A stretch of 32,651 nucleotides of DNA from a virus. The stretch is taken from positions 1-32,651 of IMG/VR virus record IMGVR_UViG_3300043419_001725; one strand, 5' to 3'. A program made the position numbers and the translations under genes. Positions 22,283-28,772 of this stretch are shown here, piece after piece. Under the pieces are notes generated by a model. It had not been told where the DNA came from, did no database searches, and was given only the letters and a program-made list of their open reading frames with translations. The number at the start of each line of letters is the position of its first letter. The stretch's first letter is position 1.

Positions 22283-22528
22283 ATGAACAGTTTATTTGGT
22301 GGTCAGTTTGATTTTGACGAAGAACAGGATTTAGAAATCTTGTTGGACAACCTGAATCCTAAGGTGGCAATCAAGTTAATTGAAATGTCACTAAAACACG
22401 CGAACTCTAAAGGTCTTTTTAATTTGACTGAGAGTCATTGTTTATATAAAGCATTGTACACATTGAAAAATTATGAAAATACGAACACTGATTTACGTGA
22501 TGATGATACTGACGGGAATCCTAATTGA
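22283..22528 (+). CDS. Hypothetical protein
   Basis: 81 residues from ATG 22283 (MNSLFGGQFDFDEEQ). A longer in-frame ORF begins at 22226 but would add a hydrophobic run encoded by promoter-like AT sequence, so the internal start is preferred. Helical centre (LEILLDNLNPKVAIKLIEMSLKHAN), very acidic C-terminus. Overlaps the next small gene by 56 bases in another frame. Not recognised. Confidence 0.6.
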   Translation: MNSLFGGQFDFDEEQDLEILLDNLNPKVAIKLIEMSLKHANSKGLFNLTESHCLYKALYTLKNYENTNTDLRDDDTDGNPN

Positions 22529-22646
22529 GAAGTACGGAACCAATACTGCCAATCCTGAATTGGAGAAATATTTTGGTTTTGGGATTATATCTTTAGGGTC
22601 TTTCAATATCATTATTGACTATTTAAAAAAGAAGAAAAATGGATAA
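22473..22646 (+). CDS. Small membrane protein (57 aa)
   Basis: Frame ATG 22473 to TAA 22644-22646. MKIRTLIYVMMILTGILIEKYG and FGFGIISLGSFNIIIDYL make two hydrophobic segments with a polar link, ending in KKKKNG. It starts within the upstream gene and overlaps the next ATG by 8 bases, filling what would otherwise be a 110-base gap in a tightly packed operon. Unknown role. Confidence 0.6.
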   Translation: MKIRTLIYVMMILTGILIEKYGTNTANPELEKYFGFGIISLGSFNIIIDYLKKKKNG

Positions 22647-22848
22647 AAAGGAAAAAAAATACATAACCGATTTCTTTATTATTAAGAAGAAACATCATTG
22701 GTTCCTTATTCCCACACCAATTTTTTATTATCGAAAAGACGAATTTTTTGAAACGGGGGTAAGCTCACCGGCTTGGGGGTTTACTATACGTTTTTTAGTC
22801 TTTATGGTAGGATTACAAGTGCAAAAAAACATATATTATAAAAAATGA
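22639..22848 (+). CDS. Small hypothetical protein, aromatic, possibly membrane-associated
   Basis: 69 residues. Lys-rich N-terminus (MDKKEKKYITDFF), then HHWFLIPTPIFYY, a polar centre and one hydrophobic segment (WGFTIRFLVFMVGLQV). Its last four bases form the ATGA overlap with the glutamine synthetase start, so it is translationally coupled to that enzyme. Family not recognised. Confidence 0.6.
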   Translation: MDKKEKKYITDFFIIKKKHHWFLIPTPIFYYRKDEFFETGVSSPAWGFTIRFLVFMVGLQVQKNIYYKK

Positions 22849-23969
22849 AAACAAAAGTAGAATACGTATGGTTGGACGGATATACTCCGGAACCAAGTCT
22901 AAGAAGTAAAGTAAAAATTATGGACCTACCGGTTCCATTTGAATTAAAGGACATCCCAAATTGGGGTTTTGATGGTAGTTCCACCAAACAAGCGGAAGGT
23001 AACTTTTCAGATTGTTATCTTAAACCCGTAAAAATATATCGTACAAACTCCTCAATCAATAAGATTTATGTTTTATGTGAAGTATATGACGGGAATAATG
23101 AAATTCACCCATCAAACTACAGAGCTAAAATTGGTGAAGAGGATGTAGATTTCTGGGTTGGTTATGAACAAGAGTACTTCATTCGTTCAGGACACAACCA
23201 ATCAATTTTAGGATTTGAAAAAGGTGGTATGATTGACCCACAGGGAATTTATTACTGCGGTGTTGGAGGACAGATTGTTGGTAGACATATTTCTGATGAA
23301 CATTTAGATATGTGTTTGGAATATGGAATCAACGTCGAGGGTACGAACGCCGAGGTTGCATTAGGACAATGGGAATATCAAATCTTTGCAAAAGGTAAAA
23401 TTGGGGCATCTGATGATTTATGGATGTCAAGATATTTTCTTCATAAAATTGCCGAGAAACACGGTTTGTCAATTGAGTTACATTGTAAACCAATTACAAC
23501 AGGAGAATGGAATGGTTCCGGATTACACACTAACTTCTCAAATAAAAAAATGAGGGAAGATGGTGGAGAAGAATACTTCAATTCTATTTTTAGAACATTC
23601 GACTCAAGAGCAAAAGAACACATTGACAACTACGGTTCTGATAATCATTTAAGATTAACAGGTAAGTTTGAAACACAATCTATTGATATGTTCTCATGGG
23701 GATTTTCAGATAGAGGGGCATCAATTAGAGTTCCTAAAATTGTAGGTGAGACTTGGAAAGGTTATTTAGAAGATAGAAGACCAGCATCTAACGCCGACCC
23801 ATATAGAATTATTAAAGTGATTTCGGATTCATTGAATTTGGCGAATGAATTAAATTCAACGTTACATGTAATGTATGCTGATATTAAAACAGAAACAATC
23901 ATAAACAAATACGGTACACTTTCAGGTGAAGAGTTATTGGAGGAATACAAAAAAGACGAAGAAGAGTAA
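22845..23969 (+). CDS. Glutamine synthetase, eukaryotic/GSII type
   Basis: 374 residues, the length of GSII (GlnII) rather than GSI. Beta-grasp region with GFDGSSTKQAEG; metal/ATP motif GYEQEYF; EGTNAEVALGQWEYQ; ammonia/ATP site EWNGSGLHTNFS; RLTGKFETQ; DRGASIRVP; and YLEDRRPASNADPY. All catalytic Glu, His and Arg positions appear conserved, so it should make glutamine from glutamate, ammonia and ATP. Bacteroidetes carry GSII genes, so host acquisition is plausible. The ATG overlaps the upstream stop (ATGA) and its own stop overlaps the next ATG (TAATG), so the gene is embedded in a phage operon. Confidence 0.92.
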   Translation: MKTKVEYVWLDGYTPEPSLRSKVKIMDLPVPFELKDIPNWGFDGSSTKQAEGNFSDCYLKPVKIYRTNSSINKIYVLCEVYDGNNEIHPSNYRAKIGEEDVDFWVGYEQEYFIRSGHNQSILGFEKGGMIDPQGIYYCGVGGQIVGRHISDEHLDMCLEYGINVEGTNAEVALGQWEYQIFAKGKIGASDDLWMSRYFLHKIAEKHGLSIELHCKPITTGEWNGSGLHTNFSNKKMREDGGEEYFNSIFRTFDSRAKEHIDNYGSDNHLRLTGKFETQSIDMFSWGFSDRGASIRVPKIVGETWKGYLEDRRPASNADPYRIIKVISDSLNLANELNSTLHVMYADIKTETIINKYGTLSGEELLEEYKKDEEE

Positions 23970-24217
23970 TGATTATACACATCACACCTGATGAGTTCGA
24001 AGAAGAGTTTAAAGAACCATGGAAAAAACAATATATTAGAAACGTATCCATAGATTACGCAACAAATGCGGTTCACGGGTGGTTTGAAGATAAAGATGTA
24101 ATCATTTTTAGATTTAAAGATTATGGTTTCATAAACGATAATCGTTTTAATACTTATGATATTTCATCAGGTAGTGCAGGTATAACAATTAGAATAACCA
24201 AGACACGAGATGTATAA
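23969..24217 (+). CDS. Hypothetical protein
   Basis: 82 residues, starting in TAATG at the glutamine synthetase stop. A mix of acidic helices (TPDEFEEEFKEPWKKQ) and strands (DVIIFRFKDYGF, GITIRITKTR), so a small folded alpha/beta protein. Coupled to the next gene by an 8-base overlap. Not recognised. Confidence 0.65.
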   Translation: MIIHITPDEFEEEFKEPWKKQYIRNVSIDYATNAVHGWFEDKDVIIFRFKDYGFINDNRFNTYDISSGSAGITIRITKTRDV

Positions 24218-24413
24218 ATTTGAATTGGACGAGACTGAAATAGAAAAATTTGAGTCTTGGAAAAAAAAACAAAAAGAAATAGACCCTCATATAGCAACCG
24301 CTGGTGAGAGATGGACATTCATGTTTACCCCAACCGGATTAGGGACTATGATTAAAGTAAAGGATGAATTACTTGGGGATGAAATCGATTTAACCGATTG
24401 GGACAATTTTTAA
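24210..24413 (+). CDS. Hypothetical protein
   Basis: 67 residues. N-terminal helix (DETEIEKFESWKKKQKE), then GERWTFMFTPTGLGTMIKV and an acidic LTDWDNF end. No cysteine or membrane segment. Overlaps the upstream gene by 8 bases and is followed 3 bases later by another tiny gene. Family not recognised. Confidence 0.65.
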   Translation: MYKFELDETEIEKFESWKKKQKEIDPHIATAGERWTFMFTPTGLGTMIKVKDELLGDEIDLTDWDNF

Positions 24414-24416
24414 ATT

Positions 24417-24596
24417 ATGGGAAAGAAAGCAAAAGAACACAGAAAAAAAGTTGCGGCACGAAACGCTAAACTAAAAAAAGAAGAAGGGTCTTTAATGAAT
24501 CTATTGAAGAAACTTGAAACAATGAAAGATGTTGATTTAGGTGAAGTACCTGAGACACCTGAAGTTGAAGTAATTAACGAAGAAAACAAAGATTAA
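24417..24596 (+). CDS. Small charged protein (59 aa)
   Basis: ATG 24417 to TAA 24594-24596. Strongly basic N-terminus (MGKKAKEHRKKVAARNAKLKK), a short Leu helix (SLMNLLKKLETM) and an acidic C-terminus (VPETPEVEVINEENKD). It fills the space between two genes with 3-base and 1-base spacers, and its codon use looks like that of its neighbours. Could be a nucleic-acid-binding peptide by charge; function unknown. Confidence 0.6.
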   Translation: MGKKAKEHRKKVAARNAKLKKEEGSLMNLLKKLETMKDVDLGEVPETPEVEVINEENKD

Positions 24597-24597
24597 T

Positions 24598-24768
24598 ATG
24601 GTAGCACAAGAAATTTTAGACACATTTGTTTACGAAACATTAAACGGTAAGTTTGGTGTAAATGACCCCACAGAGTTTGATTCTGTCATTGGTTACTTTG
24701 AAACAAAAGTTGAAGCGGAAAACGCCTTTAAAGAATTTATAGTTAGAGAAAAAATTGAATTCGAATAA
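24598..24768 (+). CDS. Small acidic protein (56 aa)
   Basis: ATG 24598 to TAA 24766-24768. MVAQEILDTFVYETLNGKFG followed by a Phe/Glu-rich helix (FETKVEAENAFKEFIVREKI). Begins one base after the upstream stop and ends 14 bases before the thioesterase ATG. A compact alpha/beta miniprotein by pattern. Not recognised. Confidence 0.6.
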   Translation: MVAQEILDTFVYETLNGKFGVNDPTEFDSVIGYFETKVEAENAFKEFIVREKIEFE

Positions 24769-24782
24769 CATTGCAAAATAAG

Positions 24783-25193
24783 ATGGAACTTTTAAACACA
24801 CATCCGATTAAAAAATCGGACTTAGGATTTCACGGAAATTTATTCGGTGGAAAACTTTTAGCTTGGATTGACGCGGCCGCCGCAGGGTATTCAATGCAAT
24901 TGTGTGATTCACCAAGAATGGTAACAGTTTCAATCGACAAATGTTATTTTGAAAAACCAGCTAAAGAAGGTCAACTTCTAAAAATATATGGTTTACCAAA
25001 TAAACTTGGCAACACATCGATTACTCTTTACATGGAGGCGAGAGCTCACAATGTATACACCGGTAATCAAGTTGTAATTTTAAAAACAAATATAAGATTC
25101 GTGAGAATTGACGAGGAAGGAAACCCAATACCGATTGGTGAAAAGGGTAGAAATCGAATCCAAAAATTAATTGACTCACAATCTACAGAATAA
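24783..25193 (+). CDS. Acyl-CoA thioesterase, hotdog fold (YciA-like)
   Basis: 136 residues from ATG 24783; a TTG at 24771 is in frame but less likely. GFHGNLFGGKLLAWIDAAAAG is the hotdog helix signature with the catalytic-region Asp, followed by MVTVSIDKCYFEKPAKEGQLL and AHNVYTG. Family enzymes hydrolyse acyl-CoA thioesters as hexamers of double hotdogs. An acyl-CoA thioesterase is unusual in a phage; it may adjust host lipid or CoA pools, or release acyl groups for a modification. The stop overlaps the next ATG (TAATG). Confidence 0.85.
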   Translation: MELLNTHPIKKSDLGFHGNLFGGKLLAWIDAAAAGYSMQLCDSPRMVTVSIDKCYFEKPAKEGQLLKIYGLPNKLGNTSITLYMEARAHNVYTGNQVVILKTNIRFVRIDEEGNPIPIGEKGRNRIQKLIDSQSTE

Positions 25194-25603
25194 TGGATAA
25201 AAAAAAGAAACCGGATTTAGTTGTTTGGGACGAAAAAAACGGGTACAATTCAAATATGAAAGAATACCCAACTAACATCGGAGCACCATCATTTCAACTT
25301 CCGAATGTTTCATTGATAAGAACTGAAGCATCTAAAAAGATGATGTCAGTTTTTGATAGAGAAAGAGAAGAATTGATAATGAGGGCAGAAAAATTGTCTC
25401 AAGAATTTAATGACTCATTAATGGTATGGGAATCAAAAATATCGTTTGAACCAATTGTTGGTAAAACATATTACTTGTACGATTTCAACGGAGTTAAAAC
25501 TTTGAGTTTAATATCACCAAATGAATGGAATAAACAAGATTGTTCGTTAGGTGGATTTATATTAAATTCGGAAAATAAATGGATAAGAATAAATGAAAGG
25601 TAG
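25193..25603 (+). CDS. Hypothetical protein
   Basis: 136 residues. FQLPNVSLIRTEASKKMMSVFDREREELI followed by a long helix (MRAEKLSQEFNDSLMVWESKI), then a beta-rich C-terminal part (EPIVGKTYYLYDFNGVKTLSLISPNEW, GGFILNSENKWIRI) that looks like a small SH3-like or barrel domain. No catalytic motif seen. Starts in TAATG after the thioesterase and overlaps the HAD gene by 11 bases. Not recognised. Confidence 0.65.
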   Translation: MDKKKKPDLVVWDEKNGYNSNMKEYPTNIGAPSFQLPNVSLIRTEASKKMMSVFDREREELIMRAEKLSQEFNDSLMVWESKISFEPIVGKTYYLYDFNGVKTLSLISPNEWNKQDCSLGGFILNSENKWIRINER

Positions 25604-26213
25604 ATTACAATATCAAAGTGCCGACCCATATTTTTACAATAGTAAAGAGGGTTGGTTTATTAAAAATGAAGAACCCTCTTCTTCAATTTTGTTATCACAA
25701 GAATCAATTGATAAAATTGAAAGTGGTGAATATAATATTAAATCGGGGGACATCGTTGAATACAAAGTGGAACCTTATTGTTTCTCAACTGATGAAGGTA
25801 AAACAATACATAGTACTGTTGCTCATTTGATGTTAGACGAAAAACCGGTAAGTAAGGTTTTCCTTATTGATATTGACGGAACAATATGTGATGACATTAA
25901 AAATGAAGATAGTTACCTCTACCCAACCGCAAATCATTTTCCAAACGCATTGGATATCATTAACAAATGGTACGATGAAGGAAATGTAATCACATTCTTT
26001 ACTGCACGTGAAGGTAAAGACCGAGAAGTAACCGAAACTTGGTTGAAAGAAAAAGGATTTAAGTACCATGGTTTAGTTATGGACAAACCAAGAATCAAAG
26101 ACGACCAAGAATATGTTTGGATTGACAATCGTAAAGTTAGAGCAATAACATATCTTGGTACATGGTCTGAATTAAAAGAGGTTGACGCAAAAATACAAAC
26201 ATTTCAAAAATGA
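25593..26213 (+). CDS. HAD-like phosphatase with extra N-terminal domain
   Basis: 206 residues. The N-terminal ~85 are an unassigned domain whose end (YCFSTDEGKTIHSTVAHLM) is beta-like. The HAD part runs from ~88: motif I FLIDIDGTICDD (D93, D95), motif II FFTAREGKDREVTE, and WIDNRKV as the acidic motif IV. Resembles the small HADs of capsule loci and 5'-nucleotidase-like enzymes; given the thyA neighbour, a nucleotide phosphatase role is possible. It overlaps both neighbours by 4-11 bases. Confidence 0.75.
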   Translation: MKGRLQYQSADPYFYNSKEGWFIKNEEPSSSILLSQESIDKIESGEYNIKSGDIVEYKVEPYCFSTDEGKTIHSTVAHLMLDEKPVSKVFLIDIDGTICDDIKNEDSYLYPTANHFPNALDIINKWYDEGNVITFFTAREGKDREVTETWLKEKGFKYHGLVMDKPRIKDDQEYVWIDNRKVRAITYLGTWSELKEVDAKIQTFQK

Positions 26214-27433
26214 ACAGATTAGATAAACAATACACAGACTTACTCCAATCTATTTTGGATTACGGAGTTGAAAAGAAAGACCGAACAGGTACAGGAACCA
26301 AATCAATTTTTGGTTATACCATTCGTCATAATATGAAAGATGGATTCCCACTTCTTACAACCAAGAAAATGGCTTGGAAAACTATGGTAACTGAATTACT
26401 ATGGTTCCTTCGTGGTGATACAAACATCAAATATCTTGTTGATAATGGTTGTCATATTTGGGACGGAGATGCGTATAAGAATTACTGTACCGCTTATAAA
26501 GATGGTCACGAATTTTATGAGGATGAACAAGTAAAGCGTTCTTTTACACAAGAAGAGTTCATCAACAAAATTAAAACAGATGATAAGTTTGCTAATAAGT
26601 GGGGTGAATTAGGTCCAATCTATGGTAAACAGTGGAGAAGTTGGGAAAAATGGTATATAGATGAAAATAAAAGATACCTCACATTTACTAAAAAAATAGA
26701 CCAAATCCAAAACCTAATCAACGACCTTAAAACAAATCCAGACTCAAGACGATTGATGGTTAGTGCTTGGAATGTAGGTGAGTTAGACCAAATGGTTCTT
26801 CCACCTTGTCATTATGGATTTCAAGTTTATACAAGAGAGTTAAGTGAAGGTGAGAGAGGACTATTGTTACAACCTTACGGATTGGACCCTTTAACAAAAG
26901 AAGGTAGAGATAGGTTATGGAAAGAAAATAATTTACCAACCAGAACAATCTCGTTAATGTTTAATATGAGGTCAAATGATGTCCCATTGGGTTTGCCATT
27001 TAATATTGCATCGTACGCACTTCTTTTAGAGATTATTAGTAAAATTGTAAATATGGTTCCAGATGAATTAATTGGTAATTTAGGTGATTGTCACATATAC
27101 CTCAATCAAATTGAAGGTGTTAAGGAACAAATTGGTAGACCTTATACGCCAGAAGAAAGACATGAATTATTAAAAACCGCCATGGGAGATTTTTACCAAA
27201 CAGCAGTTGACGAACAAGTTCCTTTTGGTGGTGGATTGAGTGAATACTATGAATCATACAAAATACCATACCACTCGAGAGAACCTTTCGAATTACCAAA
27301 ATTAAAATTACCAAAAACTGACGCATTTTGGAAAGGATTTGATGTTAGTTTGTTTGGTCATTTAGAACCATCGGATTTTCAGATTGAGGGATACAAAAGT
27401 CACTCACCAATAAAAATGCCACTTTCAAATTAA
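26210..27433 (+). CDS. thyA: Thymidylate synthase (ThyA type)
   Basis: 407 residues. RTGTGTKSIFGY near the N-terminus binds the dUMP phosphate, ELLWFLRGDTNIKYL and ELGPIYGKQWRSW follow, the catalytic cysteine C200 is in LPPCHYGFQ, with preceding RRLMVSAWNVGELDQM, and GDCHIYLNQIEG is near the C-terminal part. It makes dTMP from dUMP with methylene-tetrahydrofolate. It is longer than E. coli ThyA (264 aa) because of insertions around 90-130 (DAYKNYCTAYKDGHEFYEDE) and 210-245. The C-terminal tail is YKSHSPIKMPLSN rather than the usual HPxIKAP form. A homing endonuclease follows 56 bases downstream. Confidence 0.95.
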   Translation: MNRLDKQYTDLLQSILDYGVEKKDRTGTGTKSIFGYTIRHNMKDGFPLLTTKKMAWKTMVTELLWFLRGDTNIKYLVDNGCHIWDGDAYKNYCTAYKDGHEFYEDEQVKRSFTQEEFINKIKTDDKFANKWGELGPIYGKQWRSWEKWYIDENKRYLTFTKKIDQIQNLINDLKTNPDSRRLMVSAWNVGELDQMVLPPCHYGFQVYTRELSEGERGLLLQPYGLDPLTKEGRDRLWKENNLPTRTISLMFNMRSNDVPLGLPFNIASYALLLEIISKIVNMVPDELIGNLGDCHIYLNQIEGVKEQIGRPYTPEERHELLKTAMGDFYQTAVDEQVPFGGGLSEYYESYKIPYHSREPFELPKLKLPKTDAFWKGFDVSLFGHLEPSDFQIEGYKSHSPIKMPLSN

Positions 27434-27489
27434 CTTTTCTTAAAATTATAGATATTTATATTAAAGGGTAAACCTTAAAGTAAATCAAT

Positions 27490-28344
27490 ATGAAGAAGTT
27501 TTTAGTGTATGAAATCAAAAACAATATAAACGGTAAATCTTATATCGGACAATATAGTGGATTATTATTTGAGAAATATTTTGGGAGTGGAAAGTTGATT
27601 AAGTTGGCAATAAAAAAATACGGATTAGAAAATTTCTCTAAAACTATTTTAGAAGAGTGTTCTAATAAAGACGAGTTGAATGAAAAAGAAATTTTTTGGA
27701 TTAATAAACTCAAAACAATTGAAAACGGTTATAATTTAACAGAAGGTGGTACTGGTGGAGACCTATCTGAATTTATTAAGTATGATGAGAATTGGGTTGA
27801 AAACCAAAGACACTCAACAAAAAAGTATTGGAACAATATAAGTGATGATGAAAGAAAAATAAGAAGTGAAAATGTGTCTGGTGAGAAAAATGGAATGTAT
27901 GGTAAAGACGGATTTTGGAAGGGTAAAAAAATACCTAAAGAAATAGTTAAAAAGCAATTAGATAATAGAAGAAGTTATAATAAAGAACAGAACCCAAATT
28001 GGAAAGGGGGTTTAACTTACGTCTATTGTGAATGTGGTAAAAGAATAGGTTACGGTTACACTCATTGTAATAAATGTAGACCTAGAACTGAAAATAATAA
28101 TCCATTTTTCGGAAAACAACATTCAGAAGAAACAAAAAAGAGATTGAGTGAAAAAAGAAAAGGTAAAAAACCAACTAATATGACGCAAGTTCAAATTGAT
28201 GATATTGTTTATGAGAGTTTAGCGGAAGCCTCAAGACAAACAGGTATCCCATCACCAACTATTTTATGGAGAATAAAATCTAAAAATAAAAAATACGAAA
28301 ATTACCAATCACACCCAATTATTAAAGCACCATTATCGAACTAA
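27490..28344 (+). CDS. GIY-YIG homing endonuclease with NUMOD domains and a ThyA-like tail
   Basis: 284 residues. GIY-YIG core FLVYEIKNNINGKSYIGQY with YFGSGKLIKLAIKKYG and the catalytic Glu region NEKEIFWINKL; NUMOD3-type repeats (NGMYGKDGFWKGKKIPKE and NPFFGKQHSEETKKRLSEKR); a Cys cluster CECGKRIG...CNKC that may bind zinc; and a NUMOD1/IENR1 helix-turn-helix (VYESLAEASRQTGIPSPTI). Such enzymes nick or cut alleles lacking them to spread themselves. The end, YQSHPIIKAPLSN, is not part of the HTH but matches a ThyA C-terminus. The gene overlaps the next ATG as TAATG. Confidence 0.9.
   Translation: MKKFLVYEIKNNINGKSYIGQYSGLLFEKYFGSGKLIKLAIKKYGLENFSKTILEECSNKDELNEKEIFWINKLKTIENGYNLTEGGTGGDLSEFIKYDENWVENQRHSTKKYWNNISDDERKIRSENVSGEKNGMYGKDGFWKGKKIPKEIVKKQLDNRRSYNKEQNPNWKGGLTYVYCECGKRIGYGYTHCNKCRPRTENNNPFFGKQHSEETKKRLSEKRKGKKPTNMTQVQIDDIVYESLAEASRQTGIPSPTILWRIKSKNKKYENYQSHPIIKAPLSN
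28303..28344 (+). repeat. Second copy of a ThyA C-terminal tail at the 3' end of the endonuclease
   Basis: Encodes YQSHPIIKAPLSN-stop. The thyA gene at 27392-27433 ends YKSHSPIKMPLSN-stop, a similar length and pattern, and the canonical ThyA tail is GYxPHPxIKAPxxx. The two copies are diverged at the DNA level. This copy is the closer of the two to the canonical ThyA sequence. Confidence 0.65.
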
Positions 28345-28496
28345 TGAAAATAAGAATAGATAAGGTATTGTACCAATTATACATTTTCCCATATGTGAAA
28401 GTCACATATAATAAATGGTTGAACGGAGATTACGAATTAATTGTCGGTTGGTTTAGTTGGGAGATAGTTATAGGAATAACCCCTAAAACTAATTAG
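28344..28496 (+). CDS. Small hypothetical protein (50 aa)
   Basis: Begins in TAATG at the endonuclease stop and ends in TAG 28494-28496, two bases before the next ATG. Rich in Tyr, Trp and Ile (YQLYIFPYVKVTYNKW, LIVGWFSWEIVIGI), possibly a membrane-interacting peptide. Unknown family. Confidence 0.55.
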   Translation: MKIRIDKVLYQLYIFPYVKVTYNKWLNGDYELIVGWFSWEIVIGITPKTN

Positions 28497-28498
28497 TT

Positions 28499-28723
28499 AT
28501 GAGTCCATTCAAATCAATATTATTATTTATGTTAGGAATAATTTTTTACCCACTAATCGCTATTTTAATTTTCTTAGAAAATGTTGGCGTTATAGATAAA
28601 CTAAGAGAAGTTAATTGGACAAATCTTATAACTTATGTTGCAATTGGGTTTGTTGCATTTTTGTGGGTTCGATATTTTGTACTTCCACTTTTTTATTATT
28701 TTTCGGGAGATATTGTTGATTAG
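28499..28723 (+). CDS. Small membrane protein (two TM segments)
   Basis: 74 residues. Hydrophobic segments at about 6-27 (ILLFMLGIIFYPLIAILIF) and 43-68 (ITYVAIGFVAFLWVRYFVLPLF) with a charged loop (DKLREVNWTN). Probably inner membrane. Two bases after the previous gene; about 50 bases of AT-rich spacer then precede the lipoprotein. Confidence 0.65.
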   Translation: MSPFKSILLFMLGIIFYPLIAILIFLENVGVIDKLREVNWTNLITYVAIGFVAFLWVRYFVLPLFYYFSGDIVD

Positions 28724-28772
28724 GCTCCACTTTTTGTCTGAAATTATTTATAATTAAAAAAAAATAATAAAG

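Noticed and set aside
26760-27326. Minus-strand ORFs opposite thyA
   Set aside because: Shadows of a conserved enzyme gene with no promoter or coupling.
27434-27489. Possible group I intron in thyA, by analogy with T4 td
   Set aside because: ThyA is continuous and complete to its own stop, with no split of the reading frame. The endonuclease is free-standing. Only its ThyA-like tail is unusual.
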